From NCBI GenBank assembly GCA_028286465.1, contig JAQBRN010000011.1:1-37801 (forward strand): a DNA stretch of 37,801 nucleotides, written 5' to 3'. The first letter of the stretch is position 1. The number at the start of each line of letters is the position of its first letter. Below the pieces are notes generated by a model that worked only from the letters and a program-made list of their open reading frames with translations, was not told the DNA's origin and did no database searches. Below, piece after piece: positions 9,272 through 18,022 of this stretch. This DNA is from Parcubacteria group bacterium. Lineage in GTDB: Bacteria; Patescibacteriota; Minisyncoccia; Phycocordibacterales; Zambryskibacteraceae. The position numbers were made by a program, and so were the translations under genes.

Positions 9272-9565
9272 TTACAGGTCCTTCAGTTCCTGATCGTTCC
9301 GATAGATCTTCACGAGCTTGTCCCGAAGAAGATCGAAGCTCTTCGCTTCGCCGTCGGTGAGCTCGGTTTCCTCAGGCACTTTCTCGTCACCGAGCCGGAC
9401 ACGGATACTTTTCAAAAGATTGTCCAAGTGCCTGGCGACATCGCCGACTTCGTCGAAGCGATCTGCCGGATTGCCGTGCGGAGGAGGATTCTCGTGTGGA
9501 TCTTCCTTTCCGAGCCGGGTAATGGCCTTCGACAGCACATTGATCTGTTTCCAGGTCCGTTTCAT
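9272..9565 (-). CDS. hypothetical protein (97 aa)
   Basis: ORF with consensus promoter upstream (TTGACA-16-TATCTT). Confidence 0.6.
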   Translation of the reverse strand: MKRTWKQINVLSKAITRLGKEDPHENPPPHGNPADRFDEVGDVARHLDNLLKSIRVRLGDEKVPEETELTDGEAKSFDLLRDKLVKIYRNDQELKDL

Positions 9566-9590
9566 CGGCGCTCCAGTCGGGTCTTATATT

Positions 9591-9618
9591 AAGATACCAC
9601 CTTTAATCTATTTGTCAA
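9591..9618 (-). promoter_or_regulatory. sigma70-type promoter for 9272..9565
   Basis: Minus strand TTGACA (9618-9613), 16 bp spacer, TATCTT (9596-9591); the -35 overlaps the last codons and stop of udg. Confidence 0.6.
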
Positions 9619-10210
9619 TTATCGTTTTAAGTACCTTGAAATCTTCCTTGAGCGTTTCCTTAAGGGCTTGATTATAGATAGCCGCAGCCGGATGGAAGAG
9701 CGGCACGAACTTCACCTTGCCGTATGGAGGTTCGGCGTCGAAGACCTTCCCGTGCAGAGCCGAGATGGGTTCGACTTCTAAACTCAAGCCGTAACGATTC
9801 ATGATGTAGATCATAGAGAAGCGGCCGAGCGTTGCGATGACCTTCGGTTTAATGATCTCGATCTGTCTATCGAGGAATGGCGCATAGAGCTCTATCTCAT
9901 CCGGAAGCGGGTCGCGGTTCTTGGGCGGACGATCCTTCACGATATTCGTGATGTAGACCGTGTCGCGCGGAATACCAACTGAGTCCAGAAGCTCGTTCAA
10001 GAATTGTCCCGCCCTGCCGACGAAGGGTCTGCCGGTCTTGGCTTCGTTCTCTCCCGGAGCTTCGCCGATGAACATGATATCGGCATCATGGCTCCCCTCT
10101 CCTATGACAGGGAAGGTCTTGTTCTCCCTGCGTTCGTCCGCAAGAGCAGAACCCTTAAGTGCAATGACCTCTTCCTTTATATGTTTGAGCGCTTCGGTTT
10201 TCTGATCCAT
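9608..10210 (-). CDS. uracil-DNA glycosylase family 4 homologue lacking all cysteines
   Basis: MFIGEAPGENEAKTGRPFVGRAGQFLNELLDSVGIPRDTVYITNIVKDRPPKNRDPLPDE...FVPLFHPAAAIYN; UDG4 motifs. Confidence 0.92.
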   Translation of the reverse strand: MDQKTEALKHIKEEVIALKGSALADERRENKTFPVIGEGSHDADIMFIGEAPGENEAKTGRPFVGRAGQFLNELLDSVGIPRDTVYITNIVKDRPPKNRDPLPDEIELYAPFLDRQIEIIKPKVIATLGRFSMIYIMNRYGLSLEVEPISALHGKVFDAEPPYGKVKFVPLFHPAAAIYNQALKETLKEDFKVLKTIIDK

Positions 10211-10222
10211 AGCGTAAGAGCT

Positions 10223-10672
10223 CTAACGATTCTCCGTGGCGTCGGGTCGCTCTTCTCCTTCCCCTGTGATGTAGTGCTCAATGAACCAAAGGACGGTAAA
10301 GGCGAAGAGCGTGACGATAGTGGTGAAGACCGCGAGCGATGCGTATCCGAAGCCGACCGCCGCACCGATGCCCGCAGTGATCCAGAGGCCCGCTGCGGTC
10401 GTCAGTCCGACGGTGTGTTCCTTATTGTGAAGAATAGCGCCGCCTCCGATGAAGCCGATACCCATGATGAGTCCCTGAAGGACATACATCTTGCCGGGAG
10501 AGCCTGGATCGGTCAGAGGCGATGCCAGCCGCGAGAGAATGATGAAAAGGCATGCTCCCATCGAGACGAGCGCATAGGTGCGCATGCCGGCGGTTTTCTT
10601 GGCGAAGGAGCGTTCGAGTCCGAGGCAGATGCCGAGGAAGAGCGCAAGTAATATATCGAGGAAGGCGGTCAT
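10223..10672 (-). CDS. MgtC/SapB-family membrane protein
   Basis: LALFLGICLGLERSFAKKTAGMRTYALVSMGACLFIILS...GLIMGIGFIGGGAILHNKEHTVGLTTAAGLWITAGIGAAVGFG. Confidence 0.92.
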   Translation of the reverse strand: MTAFLDILLALFLGICLGLERSFAKKTAGMRTYALVSMGACLFIILSRLASPLTDPGSPGKMYVLQGLIMGIGFIGGGAILHNKEHTVGLTTAAGLWITAGIGAAVGFGYASLAVFTTIVTLFAFTVLWFIEHYITGEGEERPDATENR

Positions 10673-11391
10673 TATTTTGTGGGATCGTAATGTTTATAAA
10701 TTTCATCGAGAAGTATCGGGCTCTCAAGGATCATCTGATTCAAATTCCCCTTCTCGGGATAATTCCATCCTATCATAGTCAGGTTCTCGCATTCGCCATA
10801 CTGGATGGCGGTCGAGGAGAATTTCGTGTTCGTGATAAGAATGCCCTGGTCGAGCTTGCGTCCGGGCTTGCCATAGTCGAATGTGCCGTGCTTCAAGTCG
10901 TCGAACCGGGCCTTTACATATAGGGCTACTTTGATATCTGACTTCGTGCCGAGCTCGTTGTGGAACTTGGCCTCGCACATGATGAGCTTGTCTTCATTCC
11001 ACGCCACGACATCGACCTCGTGCGCTACGCACTTGCCCATGACGGTCTGATCGGTTGTGACTTCATATCCCTTCTCCTTGAATACTTCGGCCACGAGCTT
11101 CTCGAACGGGAAACCCGTCGGTCCGATGTGCATCACTGCCCGGCGCAGCGAATAGCTCTTGGCGATGTGCTGGTTCAAACCGGCGAGGATCTCGAAGGCA
11201 TGCTTGTAGATGTCCGATGTCGACATGCCGTCATGAAGCTCCGCGATGATATGGTCGATCACCTTCTCCGCAGCGTCATCGGTCGCGCCGGAATTGACGA
11301 GCGAGGAACGAAGTTTCTCGACGTTGAAGGCTTCTTTCTGGCCGTTGGCCTTGCGGATAGTGACTAGCCGCGTGTCTGCTTCGGGATTCAT
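10672..11391 (-). CDS. ATP-cone domain fused to a Mrr-like PD-(D/E)XK nuclease domain
   Basis: N-term VTIRKANGQKEAFNVEKLRSSLVNSGATDDAAEKVIDHI (ATP-cone) + C-term GKCVAHEVDVVAWNEDKLIMCEAKFHNE (D..ExK). Confidence 0.8.
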   Translation of the reverse strand: MNPEADTRLVTIRKANGQKEAFNVEKLRSSLVNSGATDDAAEKVIDHIIAELHDGMSTSDIYKHAFEILAGLNQHIAKSYSLRRAVMHIGPTGFPFEKLVAEVFKEKGYEVTTDQTVMGKCVAHEVDVVAWNEDKLIMCEAKFHNELGTKSDIKVALYVKARFDDLKHGTFDYGKPGRKLDQGILITNTKFSSTAIQYGECENLTMIGWNYPEKGNLNQMILESPILLDEIYKHYDPTK

Positions 11392-12468
11392 TCAGGCCAT
11401 TATAGCACCACCAAGACACTCGACGCCCTTATAGAAGACGATGGATTGCCCCGGTGCGGCTGTCTGAGGTGCTTCGAATATAACTTCGTTTTCGTGAATT
11501 TCGACAGCGAACTTCTCCTGCCTGTATCTGATACGCGCTTCGGCTTCAGCAAGAGGATCATGTATCCGGTTCATGTCCTTGATAGGCATGCTTCGCGGTG
11601 AATGCAAAGCGATCTCTGCCGGCTTGTCGGAAACGGTGATGGTATTTCGCTCAAGATTCTTCCCAATAACAAAGTACGGTTTCGAATCGGAGGTCTTCCT
11701 CGTAATTTCGAAGCCGTGACGTTCCCCGAGCGTATACAGAAGTGCGCCGTTGTGGGTACCGATTACTTCCCCGCCTGTATCGAGCACGCTGCCCTTTCGA
11801 AGATCGATGAAGTGCGAAAGGAATTCTTCGATATCCACATCTCCAAGAAAGCATATCCCCTGGCTGTCCTTCTTCTCGGATACCGGCAGGCCGAATTGCT
11901 TGGCGAGGCGGCGCACTTCCTTCTTCTCTAAATGTCCAACGGGAAAGAGCGTGTGAGAGAGGTCGTCTTGAGTAAGCATCCACAGAAAGTAGCTTTGATC
12001 CTTCTCTTTGTCCATTCCTTCTTTCAGTGAAGCGCCATCGGTCTGTGCATAGTGGCCCGTCGCAATAAAGTCCGCGCCCATCTCTTTGGCCTTCTTCCAA
12101 AAGGCACCGAATTTGACCACTCTGTTGCACATCACGTCCGGATTCGGTGTGCGGCCTTTCCTGTACTCCTCGATCATATACTCGGCCACGCCCTTCTTGT
12201 ATTCTTCTTCGAAATCGAAAAAGAGAAACGGGATATCGAGATGCGCCGCCACCCGCATGGCGTCTCTCCTCTCTTCTCTCCAGGTACAGGTAATAAAATC
12301 CGGCGACCAGGTCTTGATGAAGATTCCGGTGACGTCGTAACCCGCTTGCTTCAAAAGCGCGGCAGAAACGGCGCTATCAACGCCACCCGAAAGACCGACG
12401 AAGACCTTTGCCCCCTGCCTGCCGACAGGCAAATCAGAGATGCTTCTGGATGTTTGTCTGATGTTCAT
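11392..12468 (-). CDS. mnmA: tRNA-specific 2-thiouridylase MnmA (ORF could extend to 12483)
   Basis: VFVGLSGGVDSAVSAALLKQAGYDVTGIFIKTW; catalytic Cys contexts PNPDVMCN and QGICFLG. Confidence 0.95.
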   Translation of the reverse strand: MNIRQTSRSISDLPVGRQGAKVFVGLSGGVDSAVSAALLKQAGYDVTGIFIKTWSPDFITCTWREERRDAMRVAAHLDIPFLFFDFEEEYKKGVAEYMIEEYRKGRTPNPDVMCNRVVKFGAFWKKAKEMGADFIATGHYAQTDGASLKEGMDKEKDQSYFLWMLTQDDLSHTLFPVGHLEKKEVRRLAKQFGLPVSEKKDSQGICFLGDVDIEEFLSHFIDLRKGSVLDTGGEVIGTHNGALLYTLGERHGFEITRKTSDSKPYFVIGKNLERNTITVSDKPAEIALHSPRSMPIKDMNRIHDPLAEAEARIRYRQEKFAVEIHENEVIFEAPQTAAPGQSIVFYKGVECLGGAIMA

Positions 12469-13390
12469 CGAATGTTTTCGCATAGTACATTTTCCCGTCC
12501 TTTCCCGTCAAGAAATAATAGTAGGGCGTCGTAGTCGGATGTATCGAAGCATCGATCGATTCTAATCCCGGATTCGATATGGGAGTCGGCGGCAAACCCT
12601 TATAAACGTAGGTATTGTATGGAGAATCGAATTTCAGGTCCGCCTGAGTCATATCCTTCGACTCTTTGCCGTCGATGTACGTCAGCGTGGCATCGACCTG
12701 GAGGGGCAGATCTTCCTTGATTCTTTTCCAAAGGATGCCCGAGACGATGTACTTGTCTGCTTTGGTATTGGCTTCCTTCTCTATAATGGATGCCATGGTG
12801 ATGATGTCTTTCTGTGAACGCCCCGATGCGGCGATCTCGCCCGTCAGAGGGAAAATGCGCTTCTGGAAATTATCCTTGAGAAGCGCGATCGTTGACGTAG
12901 CCGAGGCATTGAGCCCGATGAAGTAGGTGTCGGGGAAGAGATAGCCTTCCGGCGCGAGCGAAAGGAATTCTCTATGATCGAAAAGGGCGAAGCGGGCATC
13001 GAAGAGATTCGAAATTTTCTTCGCGGTGAAGCCCTCCGGAATGGTCACCTTGAAGCGTTCGATCTGGCGATCTCCCCGTACGATCCTTTCGGCGATCGCA
13101 TAGACGCTCTGCGGATACGGCATGTAGTAATCGCCGGACTGGAGATTCTTCTCTCCGCCGAGAGCGACGGCGACGGTTCGGAACCACGAGGCGTTGCGTA
13201 TCACGCCCGCGTCTTGAAGCGAGCGAGAGACCTCGAGAAGTCCCGCTCCCTCGCGGATCGTCACGATGCCATGCGCAGGAAAGTTCTTCGGCGGTGCCGA
13301 AACCGCCACGAAAAAGAATAGAAAAAAAAGACCGAAGGCCGCAGCGTAGTGAACGGCTTTGAATCGCGAAATATCGATGGCGGAATTCAT
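12434..13390 (-). CDS. mltG: endolytic transglycosylase MltG (YceG-like)
   Basis: ASIIEKEANTKADKYIVSGILWKRIKEDLPLQVDATLTY...SPYNTYVYKGLPPTPISNPGLESIDASIHPT. Confidence 0.95.
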   Translation of the reverse strand: MNSAIDISRFKAVHYAAAFGLFFLFFFVAVSAPPKNFPAHGIVTIREGAGLLEVSRSLQDAGVIRNASWFRTVAVALGGEKNLQSGDYYMPYPQSVYAIAERIVRGDRQIERFKVTIPEGFTAKKISNLFDARFALFDHREFLSLAPEGYLFPDTYFIGLNASATSTIALLKDNFQKRIFPLTGEIAASGRSQKDIITMASIIEKEANTKADKYIVSGILWKRIKEDLPLQVDATLTYIDGKESKDMTQADLKFDSPYNTYVYKGLPPTPISNPGLESIDASIHPTTTPYYYFLTGKDGKMYYAKTFDEHQTNIQKHL

Positions 13391-13392
13391 TG

Positions 13393-14637
13393 TTAAATCG
13401 GAAGATTCGAAGGAGCCTCGGCTTTCTTCGAAGGAATACGCGTAAGAGTCGGTGTGGCGGCAACAAGTCCCGAGGGGAAGTGCCAGAGTGTCGCCAGCTC
13501 CTCCGTCGTCAGGATAAACGGCTTGCCGTGGAAATTCTTAAACGGTGGATGAAAGAACGATCGGCGTTTGTATGCTTCAAGAAGCTTTCGTTCGTTGTCC
13601 GCTCTCATCCTTCCGCCGAAGTCCTGCCACGGATATGCATAGGCCGAACCGAAGTCGGGTCTGAATCCGTTCGATCCCGGCGCGTTGAACTGCATGACCG
13701 AGCCGATAATGCCTCCGATATTCGTCGGGTTGTATGCCTCCTTCGATGCGAAGTACGTAGCCCGGATCATGGTGTCGAAGGCGACCTTCGCTGTCGTGCG
13801 CTCGATGGCTGCTATGGTGTCTTGCTGTCCCTTCGAGAGAGAGACCATGGTGCTTGGCTTCTTGTCGTCTTCGCTTTTGATCTTCCCCTTGTCGACGATG
13901 TCCTGGATCTCTTTCTTGATGGCATCCTTCCAGTCGGGTTTCGGCACGATGCGTCCGAGACTGAGTCCCTCCTTGGCATGCGCCTGGATCATGATCTGGA
14001 TCCAGGCCTGCTCCCCCTTTTTCAAAGAGCCCAAGAATTCCAATGTCGAAACGAGCGGATCGTGCTTGTATTCTTCTTTCGGATCCCTGTCGAGACCGTA
14101 ATCGATGTAGGTTTTGATGGGATGAGGATCGGCCTTGGTCAAAGTGAATTGTCCGAACCAGCCGAAAGTTCGCTCGGCGGGATTGTAGTGGACGGCGAGT
14201 GCGTAGTCGGGCACCTCGTGAACTTCGATGTTCGGGAACTGCGCATAGAGTTGTGTCTCGATGCGGCTCTTATAGCCCTTCGTCGTCCATATGTAGAAGT
14301 GCACGATGCCGTCGATCGACACGAGTTCGAGCGAGAACCAAACGCGCATGGCGCCCTTCCAATAGACCGCAATCAAGTTGCCTGTGACTGGGTTGTAAAG
14401 CGTATTGAGGAAAAGTTCCATAGCGAAGGGCGACTTCAGCATGTCGCGAGGAATGCGAACTTCGAGAAGCACCGAGCCCTGCTCCTTCACCCAGGCCCGC
14501 TGTTTATAATGCAGCCAGAAATCCCACCAGACAGTGACGAGAAGGATAGGCACCCACACCGGAGCGGCTCCGAAGAGTGCATGAAAGACTTGTCCGGAAA
14601 ATCCTGTGCTAAGAGCCGAGAAGAAACTGTTGAGCAT
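13393..14637 (-). CDS. hypothetical membrane-anchored protein (414 aa)
   Basis: N-terminal TM VWVPILLVTVWWDFWLHY; long intact ORF immediately upstream of mltG. Confidence 0.75.
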   Translation of the reverse strand: MLNSFFSALSTGFSGQVFHALFGAAPVWVPILLVTVWWDFWLHYKQRAWVKEQGSVLLEVRIPRDMLKSPFAMELFLNTLYNPVTGNLIAVYWKGAMRVWFSLELVSIDGIVHFYIWTTKGYKSRIETQLYAQFPNIEVHEVPDYALAVHYNPAERTFGWFGQFTLTKADPHPIKTYIDYGLDRDPKEEYKHDPLVSTLEFLGSLKKGEQAWIQIMIQAHAKEGLSLGRIVPKPDWKDAIKKEIQDIVDKGKIKSEDDKKPSTMVSLSKGQQDTIAAIERTTAKVAFDTMIRATYFASKEAYNPTNIGGIIGSVMQFNAPGSNGFRPDFGSAYAYPWQDFGGRMRADNERKLLEAYKRRSFFHPPFKNFHGKPFILTTEELATLWHFPSGLVAATPTLTRIPSKKAEAPSNLPI

Positions 14638-14690
14638 CGCTAAATTCTACTAGAGTTTTATGAAAAATCCCATCGAGTGACGGGATTTGT

Positions 14691-15728
14691 TTAAGCGTTC
14701 GCGTATTTGCCCTCTTTGTCTTTCTTGAAGAACTTGTTGTTCTGAAGATTGACGAGAATGGTGTTCTCCTTGACGTAGCGTTCCTTGAGGACCTTCTTGA
14801 CGATCTCATCCTTGGTGAGAGGGCCTTCCTTGTCGATGATTTTCTTGATGACATCCTTCACGACGCCTGACATGTAGCCCCACTCCGCGAGAGCGTAGAG
14901 GCCGCGGCCGACGAGGACAAAGCGAGGATCCTTAATAAGTTCGTTGTGGGTGGTGGCAACGTGCGCCTTCTTGTCGAAGTATTGCGAAATCGCCTTTGCT
15001 ACTTCCTTGAAATGGATCGGGGAACCGTGCTTTCGTATGACGAGGAAGGCATAGTCTCTCATGCCCTTGGCATTGACGTTCGGGGACGCGGTCTTGCCCC
15101 ATTCGCCCAAAGGATTCTTGCCTATTTTATGAGAAATGGAGAGCCAGCGCTTGATGACCTCTTCGTTCTTGTACTTGTCGTTCATGTCCTTCACTTCCTC
15201 GAGGAAATTGTCGATGAGGTCGGCTTCAAGAACGAGTTCATCGTCAGAAAGCTTGGAGTAGAGGCGCTTCAAGGACCCTTGGATTTTCTTCGCGAGTTCC
15301 TGGTCGACGTACCAGCGGTGCTTGAAATCGTCGTCTTCCTTTTCGCGAGTGAACTCTTCGCCGGTGACGAGAAGGAAGTTAACGTGGTTTTGAATATTGG
15401 CGTCCTTGGCAAGGTGCTTTAAAAGATCCTTCTCCGCGACGATGCCGCCGAGCTCGAGAATGATGGCTTTGAGCTCCGCGAAGGCAGGCTGAGACTCCTT
15501 GTACTCCTTCGACTTTCTGATGAGGGCCAAAGAGTGGTTCTCGATCTGGCGGACGCGCTCACGAGTGATGCCGTACTTCTTGCCGATGGCATCGAGTGTC
15601 ATCTTGGCGCCGGTAGTACCGAGACCATAACGGTTCGTAATGACGTCTTGTCCGCGCTTCGTAAGGACGGAAAGGAGGCGCTTCGTGACGGCTTTCGGTT
15701 TGAAACTGAGGGTGATTTTCTCACTCAT
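14691..15728 (-). CDS. sigma-70 region-4-like HTH fused to HARE-HTH-like domain
   Basis: DAIGKKYGITRERVRQIENHSLALIRKS (sigma region 4 signature); C-term GSPIHFKEVAKAI...LIKDPRFVLVGRGLYALAEWGY (HARE-HTH-like). Confidence 0.8.
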   Translation of the reverse strand: MSEKITLSFKPKAVTKRLLSVLTKRGQDVITNRYGLGTTGAKMTLDAIGKKYGITRERVRQIENHSLALIRKSKEYKESQPAFAELKAIILELGGIVAEKDLLKHLAKDANIQNHVNFLLVTGEEFTREKEDDDFKHRWYVDQELAKKIQGSLKRLYSKLSDDELVLEADLIDNFLEEVKDMNDKYKNEEVIKRWLSISHKIGKNPLGEWGKTASPNVNAKGMRDYAFLVIRKHGSPIHFKEVAKAISQYFDKKAHVATTHNELIKDPRFVLVGRGLYALAEWGYMSGVVKDVIKKIIDKEGPLTKDEIVKKVLKERYVKENTILVNLQNNKFFKKDKEGKYANA

Positions 15729-15793
15729 ATCTTATATTTCTATCATTGTGCACATCGAGTGTCAAGTCAAGAGACGGATGGGGAAAATATCAC

Positions 15794-18022
15794 TTACACC
15801 ACAATGTTGACAACTTTGCCAAGTACGACGACTACTTTCTTGGGAATGGCTCCGTTGAGCCACTTTTCCACCTCAGGCAGTGCGAGTGCAGCTGCCTTGA
15901 CTTCATTCTCCGTTGCATTCGCAGTGGTCTCGAGAGTAGCTCTCACCCTGCCATTGACCTGTATGGCAAGGGTACATCGAGACCTTACGAGTTTCGATTC
16001 GTCAAATGTGGGCCAAGGGGCCTCATGAACGCTTCCTTCTTGTCCTAAAGTCTCCCACAATTCTTCGGTGATATGTGGTGCGAATGGTGCGAGAAGCTTG
16101 AGCAGGTTCTCATATTCGCTCTTTGTAATAACGTCTTTCGCATCCAAATAATTCGAGTAGATCATCATGTTCGAGACGGCGGTATTGAAGCCGAGTACCT
16201 CGATATCCCCGCCCACCTTCTTGATGCTTTCGTTCAGCATGCGTTCGTCTTCGGTATTCATCGACGCGGTCTCGGAAACTTTGGTAGCCAGTTTCCAAAC
16301 ACGTTCCAAGAATCGTCTCGGACCGATGAGTGACGCTTCGCTCCAGGCAATGGCCTGCTCGAACGGGCCCATGAACATTTCGTAGACGCGCAAAGTGTCG
16401 GCGCCGAACATATTAACGATCGTATCGGGATTCACCACATTGCCTTTCGACTTCGACATCTTCTCTCCGCCTTCAGCGAGGATCAAGCCGTGCGAGGTGC
16501 GCTTCTTGTAGGGCTCCGATGTCGGTACGAGGCCTATGTCGAAAAAGAATTTATTCCAGAAGCGCGAATAGAGAAGATGCAGCGTCGTATGCTCCATGCC
16601 GCCGTTGTACCAATCGACGGGCATCCAGTACTTGAGAGCTTCCATCGATGCGAACTCCTTGTCGTTATGCGGATCGGCATAACGGAGGAAATACCACGAA
16701 GAGCCTGCCCAGTTCGGCATGGTGTCCGTTTCTCTCTTTCCCATCCCGCCGCACTTCGGACATTCCACATTGACCCAGGAGTCAATCGTTGCAAGCGGCG
16801 ACTCACCTGTGTCTGTTGGTTCATACATCGGTACTTCGGGAAGCGTCACCGGCAAGTCCTTCTCGGGTACGGGTACGACGCCGCATTTCTCGCAATGGAT
16901 GACGGGTATCGGCTCACCCCAGTATCTCTGTCGGGAGAAGATCCAGTCGCGGAGTTTGAACTTGGTCACCTTCGTGCCAAAGTCTTCGAATCCGGCTTTT
17001 GTATAATTTTCGACAATAGGCAGATTGAATTTTAAAGCGAATTCCCTATCACGCTCATCGTCTGCCGGTACGCCCATGATGGCTCCGGTGCCGTAGTCGG
17101 CAGAGACGTAGTTGACTACCCACACTGATACTTGTTCCTTGGTGGCAGGATTCGTCACTTTCAATCCTGTGTCTACGCCTTTCTTCTCTTTACTCTCACG
17201 ATCGGTCTCTGCAACGATACCGAAATCATTCCCCGTGAGCTTCTTCGCAACTTCCGGCGCGACCGCGACAAACGTGGCGCCGAATATGGTGTCGGGTCTC
17301 GTAGTAAAGACTTCTATGTCTCCGAACTTGATCAAAGCCCCTTCCGAGCGTCCGATCCAGTTCCTTTGCTGCGTCTTCACTCGTTCCGGATAGTCCACGG
17401 TGTCGAGATCTTTATCAAGTCTGTCGGCGTACTTCGTGATGCGGAGCATCCATTGCTCCTTCTCGCGCTTCTCGACTACCGTACCGCAGCGTTCGCACTT
17501 GCCGTCGATGACTTCCTCGTTCGCAAGGCCGATCTTGTCCTTCGGGCACCAGTTGATATTCATCTTCGCCTTGTAGGCCAAGTCGTGCTCGAGGAACTTC
17601 AAGAACAGCCACTGCGTCCATTTGTAATACTTGGGGTCGGTGGTATTGATCTCGCGGGACCAATCGAAGGAAATGGCCAGATTCTGAATCTGCCTGCGAA
17701 ATGTGTCGGTGTTCTCCTTTGTGATGACCGCAGGCTGCTTGTGCGTCTTCAGGGCGAAGTTCTCGGTCTGCAAGCCGAACGCGTCCCAGCCTATCGGGTA
17801 AAGCACATTGTAGCCCTGCATTCTTCGCTTGCGGGAAATGATGTCCATAGCAATGTACGGACGCGGGTGGCCGACATGAAGCCCTTCGCCGGAAGGATAC
17901 GGGAATTCTATAAGCGAGTACCACTTGGGTTTGGAGGAATCGTTCTTGGCTTCGTAAGTTCCCTTCTCTGCCCAAATCTTCTGCCACTTCGCTTCTATTT
18001 CTTTGGGATCGTAGTCCTGCAT
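15794..18022 (-). CDS. leuS: leucine--tRNA ligase (742 aa)
   Basis: EFPYPSGEGLHVGHPRPYIAMDI; TTRPDTIFGATFVAVAPE; NWAGSSWYFLRY; KMSKSKGN. Confidence 0.96.
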   Translation of the reverse strand: MQDYDPKEIEAKWQKIWAEKGTYEAKNDSSKPKWYSLIEFPYPSGEGLHVGHPRPYIAMDIISRKRRMQGYNVLYPIGWDAFGLQTENFALKTHKQPAVITKENTDTFRRQIQNLAISFDWSREINTTDPKYYKWTQWLFLKFLEHDLAYKAKMNINWCPKDKIGLANEEVIDGKCERCGTVVEKREKEQWMLRITKYADRLDKDLDTVDYPERVKTQQRNWIGRSEGALIKFGDIEVFTTRPDTIFGATFVAVAPEVAKKLTGNDFGIVAETDRESKEKKGVDTGLKVTNPATKEQVSVWVVNYVSADYGTGAIMGVPADDERDREFALKFNLPIVENYTKAGFEDFGTKVTKFKLRDWIFSRQRYWGEPIPVIHCEKCGVVPVPEKDLPVTLPEVPMYEPTDTGESPLATIDSWVNVECPKCGGMGKRETDTMPNWAGSSWYFLRYADPHNDKEFASMEALKYWMPVDWYNGGMEHTTLHLLYSRFWNKFFFDIGLVPTSEPYKKRTSHGLILAEGGEKMSKSKGNVVNPDTIVNMFGADTLRVYEMFMGPFEQAIAWSEASLIGPRRFLERVWKLATKVSETASMNTEDERMLNESIKKVGGDIEVLGFNTAVSNMMIYSNYLDAKDVITKSEYENLLKLLAPFAPHITEELWETLGQEGSVHEAPWPTFDESKLVRSRCTLAIQVNGRVRATLETTANATENEVKAAALALPEVEKWLNGAIPKKVVVVLGKVVNIVV

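Noticed and set aside
13390-14643. 417-aa plus-strand ORF almost exactly antisense to the 13393..14637 gene
   Set aside because: Arg/Leu-rich, low-complexity translation with no recognisable motifs. The minus-strand protein has a proper TM anchor and is coupled to mltG. Long antisense ORFs are expected from this codon bias.
15794-18022. LeuRS as truncated or defective because it is only 742 aa
   Set aside because: All synthetic and editing motifs are present. Shortening looks like ordinary CPR reduction of insertions rather than a novelty.
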